64,000 nucleotides of DNA, from assembly GCA_905213895.1 (NCBI GenBank), contig CAJMKE010000008.1, positions 1 to 64,000 on the forward strand, written 5' to 3'. The notes beneath the pieces are model-generated. The model did not search any database. It was given only the letters and a program-made list of their open reading frames with translations, and was not told where the DNA came from. Each line of letters starts with the position of its first letter. The first letter of the stretch is position 1. The position numbers and the translations under genes are program-made. The stretch is from an uncultured Alistipes sp. GTDB lineage: Bacteria > Bacteroidota > Bacteroidia > Bacteroidales > Rikenellaceae. This document shows positions 8,393-15,639 of the stretch, piece after piece.

Positions 8393-8710
8393 ATGATTAC
8401 TTTATTACAGGCAGCAGCCGGAGCGCAAGGCTCGCAGTGGTCGTTCTGGATTATGATGGGATTGATGATTCTCGTAATCTGGCTCTTCATGTGGCGTCCG
8501 GAATCGAAGCGTCGCAAGGAGTTGGCGAAATTTCGCGAAGGACTTAAAAAGGGAGATAAAATCATCACCGCGGGCGGCATTTACGGAACTGTCAAGGAGA
8601 TTAAGGAGACTACTCTCCTCATCGAGGTAGACAGCAACGTAACTCTCCGCGTGGACAAGAACATGGTCGTAGCCGACAACTCGGCAGCCGTGCAGGAGAA
8701 GAAGAAATAG
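8393..8710 (+). CDS. yajC: Sec translocon accessory subunit YajC
   Basis: The 105-residue protein has one N-terminal membrane helix (SFWIMMGLMILVIWLFMWRPESKRRKEL) followed by the compact YajC domain (FREGLKKGDKIITAGGIYGTVKEIKETTLLIEVDSNVTLRVDKNMV). YajC associates with SecDF at the inner membrane. Length and motif order are normal for the family. Confidence 0.95.
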   Translation: MITLLQAAAGAQGSQWSFWIMMGLMILVIWLFMWRPESKRRKELAKFREGLKKGDKIITAGGIYGTVKEIKETTLLIEVDSNVTLRVDKNMVVADNSAAVQEKKK

Positions 8711-8717
8711 CCGCGCC

Positions 8718-8972
8718 ATGTCCGAAACCATACGTTACGCGACACGCGGGACATGCTCCCGCGAAATCGTCGTGGAGACCGACAACGGCAAAATCATCGA
8801 CGTATTCTTCGTAGGCGGATGCAGCGGCAACACCCAAGGTATCGCATCGCTCGTGCGCGGAATGGATATAGACGAGGTGATACGCCGGCTCGAAGGCATC
8901 GACTGCGGCGGCAGGGGCACTTCGTGTCCCGACCAGTTGGCGAAGGCATTGCGAAAAGCGAAAGCGCAATAG
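8718..8972 (+). CDS. TSCPD-domain protein (TIGR03905-like)
   Basis: An 84-residue soluble protein with the pattern FFVGGCSGNTQGIASLVRGM...CGGRGTSCPDQLAKAL. The TSCPD motif that names the family is seen as TSCPD near residue 70. The same domain forms the C-terminus of some ribonucleotide reductases; the free-standing form has no assigned function. The conserved cysteines suggest metal binding. It lies 7 bp after yajC. Confidence 0.85.
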   Translation: MSETIRYATRGTCSREIVVETDNGKIIDVFFVGGCSGNTQGIASLVRGMDIDEVIRRLEGIDCGGRGTSCPDQLAKALRKAKAQ

Positions 8973-9143
8973 GTCGGCGAAAACGATTAGGAATAGCAAC
9001 GGTATTTCTACCGTTACTATTCTTATTTTGGGTTAACTATATACAACATTACACCGAATCAAGTTATTGAAAGTATTCAGATAACCGACTGCTGTGGTTC
9101 TCGCGGCAAAGCCGCGTACACAGATGTTACCCACCCCCTAAAT

Positions 9144-9167
9144 CCCCCGCCTGTGCGGGGGACTTTT
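9144..9167 (+). terminator. GC-rich hairpin with short T-run
   Basis: CCCCCGC-CTGT-GCGGGGG then ACTTTTG. It probably ends the nusB/yajC transcript, although it lies 170 bp after the last gene. Confidence 0.55.
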
Positions 9168-9307
9168 GTCGGAACTTATAAAGATATACGGGTTTGGAAT
9201 ACCGTTGCTATTCTTTACATATTTTTATATGCACTGCGACAAAATTTCAGGCGGAAATTACGTATTACGTTCCAGTTCCGCGTTTTTATAGATACAGCGA
9301 AAATCGT

Positions 9308-9338
9308 TGCACACTACACTTTATTTTTTTATATTTGC
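9308..9338 (+). promoter_or_regulatory. Promoter of GH3 gene
   Basis: TTG at 9308-9310, 20-bp spacer, TATATTTG at 9331-9338. The GH3 ATG is 26 bp downstream. Confidence 0.85.
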
Positions 9339-9363
9339 ACAAACAAACCTAAACCTGAAACAG

Positions 9364-11484
9364 ATGAAAAAAATCGTTTTGTCGGCAATCGCACTCGTTG
9401 CCGCTTGGGGAGGAGCAATCGCCCAACCGCAGATGAGCCGCGAAGAAGCCGAAAAGCAGGCGGAGGCTCTGCTTTCCAAATTGACTCTCGATGAGAAAAT
9501 CGCAATGACACGCGGCTACAACAAGTTTTTCCTGCCCGGTGCGCCCGAAAAGGGAATACCTTACGTCTATACAGCCGACGCTTCGAGCGGAGTCAGAATC
9601 AACAACAGTCTGCCCGACCCGAATATGATTGAGCATCCTGCAAAGACGACGCAGTTCCCTGCGACAATCGCCCTCGCATCCACGTTCAATCCAGAACTCG
9701 CCTACGAATACGGCAAGGCGGTCGGCGAGGAGGCACGCATGGCGGGAGTAGGGATATTGTTAGGTCCCGGCATGAACATCTACCGCTCGTCGCAGTGCGG
9801 TCGCAATTTCGAATATCTGGGTGAAGACCCCTATCTCGCGGCACGATTAGTCGAAAAATATGTCAAGGGAATGCAATCGACTGGAACGATGGCGTGTCTG
9901 AAACATTTCGTCTGCAACAACACCGAGTTCTACCGCCGCCGCTCGAACTCCATAGTCGACGAGCGCGCGATAATGGAGATTTACACGCCTGCGTTCAAGG
10001 CGGGTATCGATGCCGGCGCAGGTTCGGTCATGACGGCATACAACCTCGTGAACGGCGAATGGGCAGGTCAGAGCAAATATGTGATAACAGACCTCCTGCG
10101 CGGACGGCTGGGATTCGACGGACTCGTGATGAGCGATTGGCGGTCGGTATACGACTGGAAGAAAATCGTCCTCTCGGGACAGAATGTCGAGATGCCGGGC
10201 GACGAGTTTTTCTATCCTACGGAGAGTATCCACGACCTGATTGCGAAAGGCGAACTCACCGAAAAGAATGTGGATGACATGATACGTCCGATGATTGCGG
10301 CGTGCGTCCGTTTCGGGCTTTACGACAACATCAACAATGGCGAGCGTTACAAGAAAGAACTCGCCGCCAACATGCCGGCTCACCTCGACGTCGCATACCG
10401 CACCGCAGCGGAAGGCACGGTGCTGCTGACGAACAACGGCATACTGCCACTGAGTACCGACCACAAAATTCTGCTTACCGGACGCTGGGCAAAAAAGAAT
10501 CCGCAGGGCGGAGGCTCGTCGAAAGTCAAGGGTTATGACATAGTTACGTTCGCATACGCTCTGAAAGAGAGTTTCGGCAGTTCGCTCGAAGTGGTCGAGA
10601 AGCCGACTGCCGAGCAACTCGAAGCGGCGGACGTGGTGATATGCGCTACCGGAACATACGACACCGAGGGTGCGGAACGTCCGTTCGCGATGGAGAAGAA
10701 GGACGAGGCTCTGGTCCGTCTGGCTGTCGCGCACAATCCGCGCACGATAGTGGTCGTAAACAGCGGTTCGGGCATCGACATGTCCGCATGGGCTGACAAG
10801 GCTGCCGCCATACTGTACGGCTGGTATCCGGGACAGAACGGCTACAAAGCAATCCGCGACATCATCATCGGCAAGATAAACCCGTCTGGCAAACTGCCTA
10901 TGACGCTCGAACGTTCGTTCGCCGACTCGCCTGCGAAGAATACCGTTCCGAAAGGAGCCAATATCAATCAGGCGAAGGGAAATCCTAACGAGAAGTTCTT
11001 CTACCCTTTCAAGTACGACGTACACTACGACGAATCGGTACTCGTCGGCTACCGCTGGTACGAGACCAAAGGCATCACCCCGCTTTTCCCGTTCGGACAC
11101 GGACTGTCGTACACGAAATTCACGCTCACCGAACCTAAAATATTGAGCCGCGGCAAGGTGAAGACAATCGCCGAGGACAAGCCGCTGAAAATCGCGATAG
11201 CCGTAACCAACACCGGCGACCGCGAAGGTTCGGAGGTCGTGCAACTCTACGTGTCGGAGAAGAATCCTACGGTGCTGCGTCCGAAAAAGGAACTCAAAGC
11301 GTTCCGCAGGGTTACGGTAGAGCCGAACAAGAAACAGGTCGTAGTGTTCGAACTCGACCGCAGCGCGCTCGGATTCTGGGACGAAACGACGCACGACTGG
11401 AAAGTGAATGCCGGTGAGTACGTAATCTCGCTCGGCACGTCGTCGGCGGACATCGCAGCCGAACTGTCGGTTACGGCATTGTAG
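9364..11484 (+). CDS. Glycoside hydrolase family 3 (beta-glucosidase-like), exported
   Basis: ATG 9364 gives a signal peptide (MKKIVLSAIALVAAWGGAIAQ), so the 706-residue enzyme is exported. It has the GH3 N-terminal TIM barrel with KHFVCNN and the nucleophile Asp258 in GLVMSDW, the alpha/beta sandwich, and a C-terminal fibronectin III-like domain (GDREGSEVVQLYVSE). GH3 enzymes release terminal beta-linked sugars, commonly glucose or xylose; the substrate cannot be fixed here. There is no SusC/D pair nearby, so it is not in a recognisable polysaccharide utilisation locus. Confidence 0.93.
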   Translation: MKKIVLSAIALVAAWGGAIAQPQMSREEAEKQAEALLSKLTLDEKIAMTRGYNKFFLPGAPEKGIPYVYTADASSGVRINNSLPDPNMIEHPAKTTQFPATIALASTFNPELAYEYGKAVGEEARMAGVGILLGPGMNIYRSSQCGRNFEYLGEDPYLAARLVEKYVKGMQSTGTMACLKHFVCNNTEFYRRRSNSIVDERAIMEIYTPAFKAGIDAGAGSVMTAYNLVNGEWAGQSKYVITDLLRGRLGFDGLVMSDWRSVYDWKKIVLSGQNVEMPGDEFFYPTESIHDLIAKGELTEKNVDDMIRPMIAACVRFGLYDNINNGERYKKELAANMPAHLDVAYRTAAEGTVLLTNNGILPLSTDHKILLTGRWAKKNPQGGGSSKVKGYDIVTFAYALKESFGSSLEVVEKPTAEQLEAADVVICATGTYDTEGAERPFAMEKKDEALVRLAVAHNPRTIVVVNSGSGIDMSAWADKAAAILYGWYPGQNGYKAIRDIIIGKINPSGKLPMTLERSFADSPAKNTVPKGANINQAKGNPNEKFFYPFKYDVHYDESVLVGYRWYETKGITPLFPFGHGLSYTKFTLTEPKILSRGKVKTIAEDKPLKIAIAVTNTGDREGSEVVQLYVSEKNPTVLRPKKELKAFRRVTVEPNKKQVVVFELDRSALGFWDETTHDWKVNAGEYVISLGTSSADIAAELSVTAL

Positions 11485-11505
11485 CGGATTAACGGCATAT
11501 ACCGC

Positions 11506-11548
11506 AAAAAACAGAGGTTTCGGGAATAACCCGAAACCTCTGTTTTTT
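11506..11548 (+). terminator. Strong bidirectional-looking terminator
   Basis: A long stem pairs AAAAACAGAGGTTTCGGG with CCCGAAACCTCTGTTTTT around an AATAA loop just after the GH3 stop. Confidence 0.9.
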
Positions 11549-11620
11549 GCCGCATCGAGTAAAGCAGCACGCAAATTGTCTGCATAACCGCAAGATAAAA
11601 TGTTACTTTTTTCGCTGATT

Positions 11621-11652
11621 TTGTTGTTTATTGGCAAAAATTCATATCTTTG
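11621..11652 (+). promoter_or_regulatory. Promoter of biotin-dependent carboxylase subunit
   Basis: TATCTTTG at 11645-11652 with TTG triplets at 11621 and 11624 (spacers 21 and 18 bp). The ATG at 11708 follows a ~50-nt leader. Confidence 0.75.
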
Positions 11653-11707
11653 TTATGAAAATAACAATGAAAACAAACGGCAATATATCGAACTTAACAA
11701 TTATATT

Positions 11708-13819
11708 ATGGCAAAAGAACTTAAAATCAGAGATTTGACTCTTCGTGACGGACAGCAGTCGTCGTTCGCCACCCGAATGACGCAGGCACAAATCGAACGT
11801 TGTCTGCCGTACTACAAGGATGCTCACTTCTTCGCAATGGAAGTTTGGGGCGGTGCAGTGCCGGATTCGGTGATGCGCTATCTCAACGAAAATCCTTGGT
11901 ATCGTCTGGAAAGCATCAAGAAGGCAATCGGCGACGTTTCGAAACTCACCGCACTTTCGCGCGGACGCAACCTCTTCGGCTACGCTCCGTACACCGATGA
12001 AATCATCGAGGGTTTCTGCCGCAACTCCATCGAGAGCGGACTCGGAATCATGCGTATTTTCGACTGTCTGAACGACGTGGACAACGTGAAATCCACAATC
12101 AAATACGTGAAGAAGTACGGCGGTATCGCCGACTGCGCAGTCTGCTACACGGTAGACCCGAAATACCCTAAACTCGGTCTGCTCGACCGTCTGAAAGGCA
12201 AGAAGAATCCTGCTCCGGTATTCACCGACGAATATTTCGTGGACAAGGCGAAGCAGGTAGCCGCACTGGGAGCCGACATGATAACAATCAAGGATATGTC
12301 GGGACTTATTCCGCCGCAGCGCGTCAGCGGACTTGTCAAGAAGTTGAAGAAAGCCGTGAACATCCCTATCGATTTCCACACGCACTGTACGCCGGGTTAC
12401 GGTCTGGCATCGGTATATGCGGCAATCGTCGCCGGAGCGGACGTGGTGGACACCAACTGCTGGTGGTTCGGCGGAGGTACCGCCGCTCCCGCATTGGAGT
12501 TGGTATACCTCTTCTGCAAGAAACTCGGCATAGACATCGGCGTGAACATGGAAGCCGTCGCCAAAATCAACGAGCAGTTGAAAGACATCCGTTCGGAACT
12601 CAATATTTCGGTATTCGGCGCGGACAAACCTGCTCCGAAACCGTTCAATCCGCTCACCGACGCTGTTCCGGCAGAGGTAGAAGCCGAACTGGACCGCGCA
12701 GTCAAGGCTGCACAGAACGACGATTTCGCCGCCCTGCTCGACGCGAGCCAGAAGATAGAGGCATACTTCGGATTCCCTGCTCCGAACAAACTCGTGCAGG
12801 AAGCCGAGATTCCGGGCGGCATGTACTCCAACATGGTCGCTCAGTTGAAGCAACTCAAAGCCGAGGACATTCTCCCGCGCGCAATGGAGTTGATTCCGAC
12901 CGTCCGTCTGTCCGCAGGTCTGCCGCCGCTCGTAACCCCTACTTCGCAAATCGTCGGCGCACAGGCTGTAAACTGCGCCCTCGACGAAAAGGCTGGTCGT
13001 GCGATGTACACGACGAAGAACAACCAGTTCGTAAATCTCGTCAAGGGCGAATACGGCAAAACCCCGGTCAAGGTAGACCCCGAATTCCGCTTCAAGATTT
13101 GCGGCGTGCGCGAAGAGACCAACTACGACATCTCGAAATACCAGAAACAGCCTAATCCGGAACTTCCGGAGGCAGGCGGCGTGAAACTCGCCGAGAACGA
13201 GAAGGAGGTTCTGCTGCTCGAACTCTTCCCGCTGGTTGCGAAACCTTATCTCACCGGCATAAAGAAGGCTGCATACGAAGCCAAGATGGCGAAAGAAGCA
13301 CCTAAAACGGAGGCTAAAACCGAACCTGCCGTTGCCGCAAAGCATCCGATAACGGGCAAGACCGTAATCGCACCGCTGCCGGGCAAGGTAATCGACATCA
13401 AGGTTAAGGTCGGCGACACGGTGAAAGCCGGTCAGGAGGTTGCCATCCTCGAAGCGATGAAGATGGAGAACTCAATCACCACCGACTATGCGGGTGTCGT
13501 AAAGCAGATTCTCGTAAATGTAGGCGACAACGTGCAGACCGACGCCGTAATCATCGAAATCGGCGACGCAGCCGCACCTGCCGCAGCACCGAAAGCCGCA
13601 GTTGCGGGCAACAAGGTGAGCGCGCCGCTGCCGGGTCGCGTAATCGCGCTTAAAGTGAAGGTCGGCGACGCAGTCAAGGCTGGCGACGAGGTTGCGATAC
13701 TCGAAGCGATGAAGATGGAGAACTCAATCACATCCGACTATACGGGTACGGTACAGCAGATTCTCGTCGGCGAGGGCGACACCGTCCAGTCCGACGCAAC
13801 TCTGATGATTATCGGATAA
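11708..13819 (+). CDS. Pyruvate carboxylase subunit B / oxaloacetate decarboxylase alpha, with two biotinyl domains
   Basis: The 703-residue protein starts at ATG 11708 (MAKELKIRDLTLRDGQQS). It has a carboxyltransferase TIM barrel with metal-site DFHTHCTPG and ITIKDMSGL, a PYC/OADA domain, and two consecutive biotinyl-lipoyl domains (about 550-620 and 632-703). Each carries AILEAMKMENS, with predicted biotinylated lysines K585 and K669. Normal PycB/OadA has one such domain. The enzyme moves CO2 between biotin and pyruvate/oxaloacetate. No biotin carboxylase or OadB/OadG gene adjoins, so carboxylase and decarboxylase roles cannot be separated here. Confidence 0.9.
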   Translation: MAKELKIRDLTLRDGQQSSFATRMTQAQIERCLPYYKDAHFFAMEVWGGAVPDSVMRYLNENPWYRLESIKKAIGDVSKLTALSRGRNLFGYAPYTDEIIEGFCRNSIESGLGIMRIFDCLNDVDNVKSTIKYVKKYGGIADCAVCYTVDPKYPKLGLLDRLKGKKNPAPVFTDEYFVDKAKQVAALGADMITIKDMSGLIPPQRVSGLVKKLKKAVNIPIDFHTHCTPGYGLASVYAAIVAGADVVDTNCWWFGGGTAAPALELVYLFCKKLGIDIGVNMEAVAKINEQLKDIRSELNISVFGADKPAPKPFNPLTDAVPAEVEAELDRAVKAAQNDDFAALLDASQKIEAYFGFPAPNKLVQEAEIPGGMYSNMVAQLKQLKAEDILPRAMELIPTVRLSAGLPPLVTPTSQIVGAQAVNCALDEKAGRAMYTTKNNQFVNLVKGEYGKTPVKVDPEFRFKICGVREETNYDISKYQKQPNPELPEAGGVKLAENEKEVLLLELFPLVAKPYLTGIKKAAYEAKMAKEAPKTEAKTEPAVAAKHPITGKTVIAPLPGKVIDIKVKVGDTVKAGQEVAILEAMKMENSITTDYAGVVKQILVNVGDNVQTDAVIIEIGDAAAPAAAPKAAVAGNKVSAPLPGRVIALKVKVGDAVKAGDEVAILEAMKMENSITSDYTGTVQQILVGEGDTVQSDATLMIIG

Positions 13820-13892
13820 CAATGTTCATGCGTCCCGTTCGGCGAATGTGCGGAGCGGGACGCTTTTCATCAACTCAAAAGCAAAAAACGTT

Positions 13893-14426
13893 ATGGGATT
13901 TCTTAAAGAATTCAAGGCTTTCGCCGTCAAGGGCAATGTGATGGACATGGCGGTCGGCGTAATCATCGGCGGCGCATTCGGCAAAATCGTATCTTCGCTG
14001 GTGAACGATATTCTGATGCCGCCTATCGGCGCGCTGCTCGGCAACGTCAATTTCTCGGACCTCAAAATCGACATCTCCAAGGTCCGTGAGGTCGTAAGCA
14101 CGGCAACCAATGCCGTAACCGACACCGTCGCTTCGGCTGCCGATGCAATCACGCCCGACACGGTAGATGTCGTGGAAAAAGCGCAGGCGGTAGTCGCAGC
14201 ACCTGCGGTAGAACCTATCTACTGGTGCTACGGAGCATTCATCCAGCAGTGCATCGACTTTACGATTCTGGCATTCTGCGTATTCCTGATGGTGAAACTG
14301 ATGAACCGTCTGACGAAAAAACCGGAGCCCGCTCCTGCACCCGCTCCCGAACCGCCGAAGCCTACGAAGGAGGAGTTGCTCCTGACGGAGATTCGCGACC
14401 TGCTTCGCGACGCGAAGAAACAATAA
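13893..14426 (+). CDS. mscL: Large-conductance mechanosensitive channel MscL
   Basis: ATG 13893 gives MGFLKEFKAFAVKGNVMDMAVGVIIGGAFGKIVSSLVNDILMPPIG, the conserved MscL first helix. The second helix is IDFTILAFCVFLMVKLMN. The 177-residue length exceeds typical MscL (~136) because of a long periplasmic loop (about 62-118, rich in Val/Ala/Thr) and a Pro-rich linker (PEPAPAPAPEPPKP) before the C-terminal helix. The channel opens under hypo-osmotic shock. Confidence 0.95.
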   Translation: MGFLKEFKAFAVKGNVMDMAVGVIIGGAFGKIVSSLVNDILMPPIGALLGNVNFSDLKIDISKVREVVSTATNAVTDTVASAADAITPDTVDVVEKAQAVVAAPAVEPIYWCYGAFIQQCIDFTILAFCVFLMVKLMNRLTKKPEPAPAPAPEPPKPTKEELLLTEIRDLLRDAKKQ

Positions 14427-14430
14427 ATCA

Positions 14431-14472
14431 CTTAAAGTCTTTAAGGACTTTAAAGACCTTAAAGTCCCTAAC
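14431..14472. repeat. Degenerate 9-bp tandem array
   Basis: cttaaa, gtctttaag, gactttaaa, gaccttaaa, gtccctaac: 9-bp period, just after mscL and before its terminator. Confidence 0.85.
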
Positions 14473-14474
14473 AA

Positions 14475-14510
14475 AAAAGCCGAGGACAAAACAATGTCCT
14501 CGGCTTTACT
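14475..14510. terminator. Bidirectional terminator
   Basis: AAAGCCGAGGACA and TGTCCTCGGCTTT pair, with an A-run before and TTTACTTTT after. It serves mscL and the convergent channel gene. Confidence 0.85.
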
Positions 14511-14523
14511 TTTCACCGCTACC

Positions 14524-15216
14524 CTATTTCGCGCCGTCATTCTTGCCGGAATCGGGCGAGGTATAGTACTGCGAAACATAGACCGTGAAAATCGGGAAGA
14601 ACATCATGCCGACCGACGGCAGCAGCACGCACACGATTTTGCCTATCGCCGTTACCGGAAATATCTCGGCTCCGACGGTCGTAACGTTCATCCATGCCCA
14701 CCAGAGCGCGTTGCCGAAATTCGTCAGTTTGGGATTCACTCCCATTTCGTAATCGAAGAATATCAATGCGGCGATATACGTGAACATGACTACCGTTATC
14801 AGATAGGCTGCCAGCAGACGCTTGCTGCGCCCCTTGACGAGCCAGTCGACGATAATCGTCATGGCGAGCATACTGCGGAGAATCGGGATGAAGCCTATCA
14901 CGTGAGCCATATCCGCCGACATATCCACGCCAATCCAGTTCAGGATGTTCAGATACGGAATCGAAATCAGCAGAAACAGCACGTCGCCGACCAGATGCCT
15001 GCGCCGCCGCTCGGCATCCGACAAGCGGAGAACCAAGGTGATGATGAACACTATGCAGACGCACAGTTGCAAAAACATGTACCACTCCGAGAAGTGGATA
15101 TGGTCGCCGTGCATAATCTCGATAGAGATGCCGACGATAAGCAGGACGCTCGCAATAAGCGAAATCGAGTTGAATGTGTCTATCCACATCCGTTTAGATG
15201 TTTCTTGCTGACTCAT
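14524..15216 (-). CDS. K+-channel-like membrane protein with non-canonical filter
   Basis: The start at 15216 (MSQQETSKRM) gives 230 residues; the frame is open further upstream but without channel similarity. There are about six transmembrane segments, with an arginine-rich linker after the second (LRLSDAERRRR) as in voltage-gated-type cation channels. The pore region reads WWAWMNVTTVGAEIFPVTAIG: the usual TVGYGD filter is TVGAE (T180-E184). This implies a potassium-channel fold with altered or uncertain selectivity. The gene is convergent with mscL and divergent from the tRNA-Met promoter. Confidence 0.8.
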   Translation of the reverse strand: MSQQETSKRMWIDTFNSISLIASVLLIVGISIEIMHGDHIHFSEWYMFLQLCVCIVFIITLVLRLSDAERRRRHLVGDVLFLLISIPYLNILNWIGVDMSADMAHVIGFIPILRSMLAMTIIVDWLVKGRSKRLLAAYLITVVMFTYIAALIFFDYEMGVNPKLTNFGNALWWAWMNVTTVGAEIFPVTAIGKIVCVLLPSVGMMFFPIFTVYVSQYYTSPDSGKNDGAK

Positions 15217-15292
15217 AATTCTTTGAATTTTCCCGCAACCATTCAAAATTGATGCCGCACGCATCGGGATGCAATTTTTTAGTCGAAATAGT

Positions 15293-15322
15293 TTGTGCAA
15301 TAAAAATTTTGAATTATCTTTG
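15293..15322 (+). promoter_or_regulatory. Promoter of tRNA-Met
   Basis: TTG 15293-15295, 19-bp spacer, TATCTTTG 15315-15322; the tRNA begins 26 bp downstream. Confidence 0.85.
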
Positions 15323-15348
15323 CACTCGCTTCGACGATGAAGCACAAT

Positions 15349-15422
15349 GGCGGGATAGCTCAGCTGGTTAGAGCGCATGATTCATAATCATGAGGTCGAG
15401 AGTTCAAGTCTCTCTCCCGCTA
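15349..15422 (+). tRNA. tRNA-Met (CAT)
   Basis: A 74-nt cloverleaf: acceptor GGCGGGA/TCCCGCT (terminal G-T wobble), D-arm AGCTCAGCTGGTTAGAGC, anticodon stem CATGA/TCATG with loop TTCATAA (anticodon CAT), T-arm GAGAG-TTCAAGT-CTCTC, discriminator A. CCA is not encoded. The acceptor lacks the initiator C1-A72 mismatch, so it is an elongator Met or possibly a lysidine-modified Ile2 tRNA. Confidence 0.88.
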
Positions 15423-15435
15423 CAAACTATAAATC

Positions 15436-15465
15436 AGCCGCTTATAAAAATTAAGTGGCTTTTTT
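15436..15465 (+). terminator. Terminator after tRNA-Met
   Basis: AGCCGCTTA and TAAGTGGCT pair (one G-U), followed by TTTTT. Confidence 0.85.
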
Positions 15466-15639
15466 CATGCCTAAATTATGATTCTTTCAATCCTTTTTTA
15501 TATTTTTATTGCGTGTTTTGATGAGTATTTACGAGTATTAAAGCACATCAATGGAGCAAAAATGGAGCAAAAATAAATCTTAGTATTACCCATGCTTATC
15601 ACTATATTTACAGGTATATATGCAAACGTTACAACCGAA

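Larger units (their letters stand above)
8973..9363. other. Intergenic region with several hairpins
   Basis: No gene seen. Hairpins: GAATAG-CAACGGTA/TACCGTTA-CTATTC (about 8990-9025), CGCGGC/GCCGCG (about 9098-9113) and CCCCCGC/GCGGGGG at 9144-9161 followed by ACTTTTG. The first hairpin's right half is echoed near 9197-9220 (ataccgttgctattctt), which suggests a decayed repeat. The GH3 promoter is at its right end. Confidence 0.6.

Noticed and set aside
9847..11637. 596-codon open frame antisense to the GH3 gene
   Set aside because: GC-rich codons with few antisense stops produce it; the translation is Arg/Val-rich with no domains, while the plus strand encodes a clear GH3 enzyme.
11642..13345. 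567-codon frame antisense to the carboxyltransferase gene
   Set aside because: Shadow of the real gene; no recognisable motifs, and the opposite strand has full catalytic and biotinyl motifs.
15349..15422. tRNA with CAT anticodon considered as initiator tRNA-fMet
   Set aside because: It has a paired (G-U) first acceptor position and no run of three G-C pairs in the anticodon stem, both unlike initiator tRNA.
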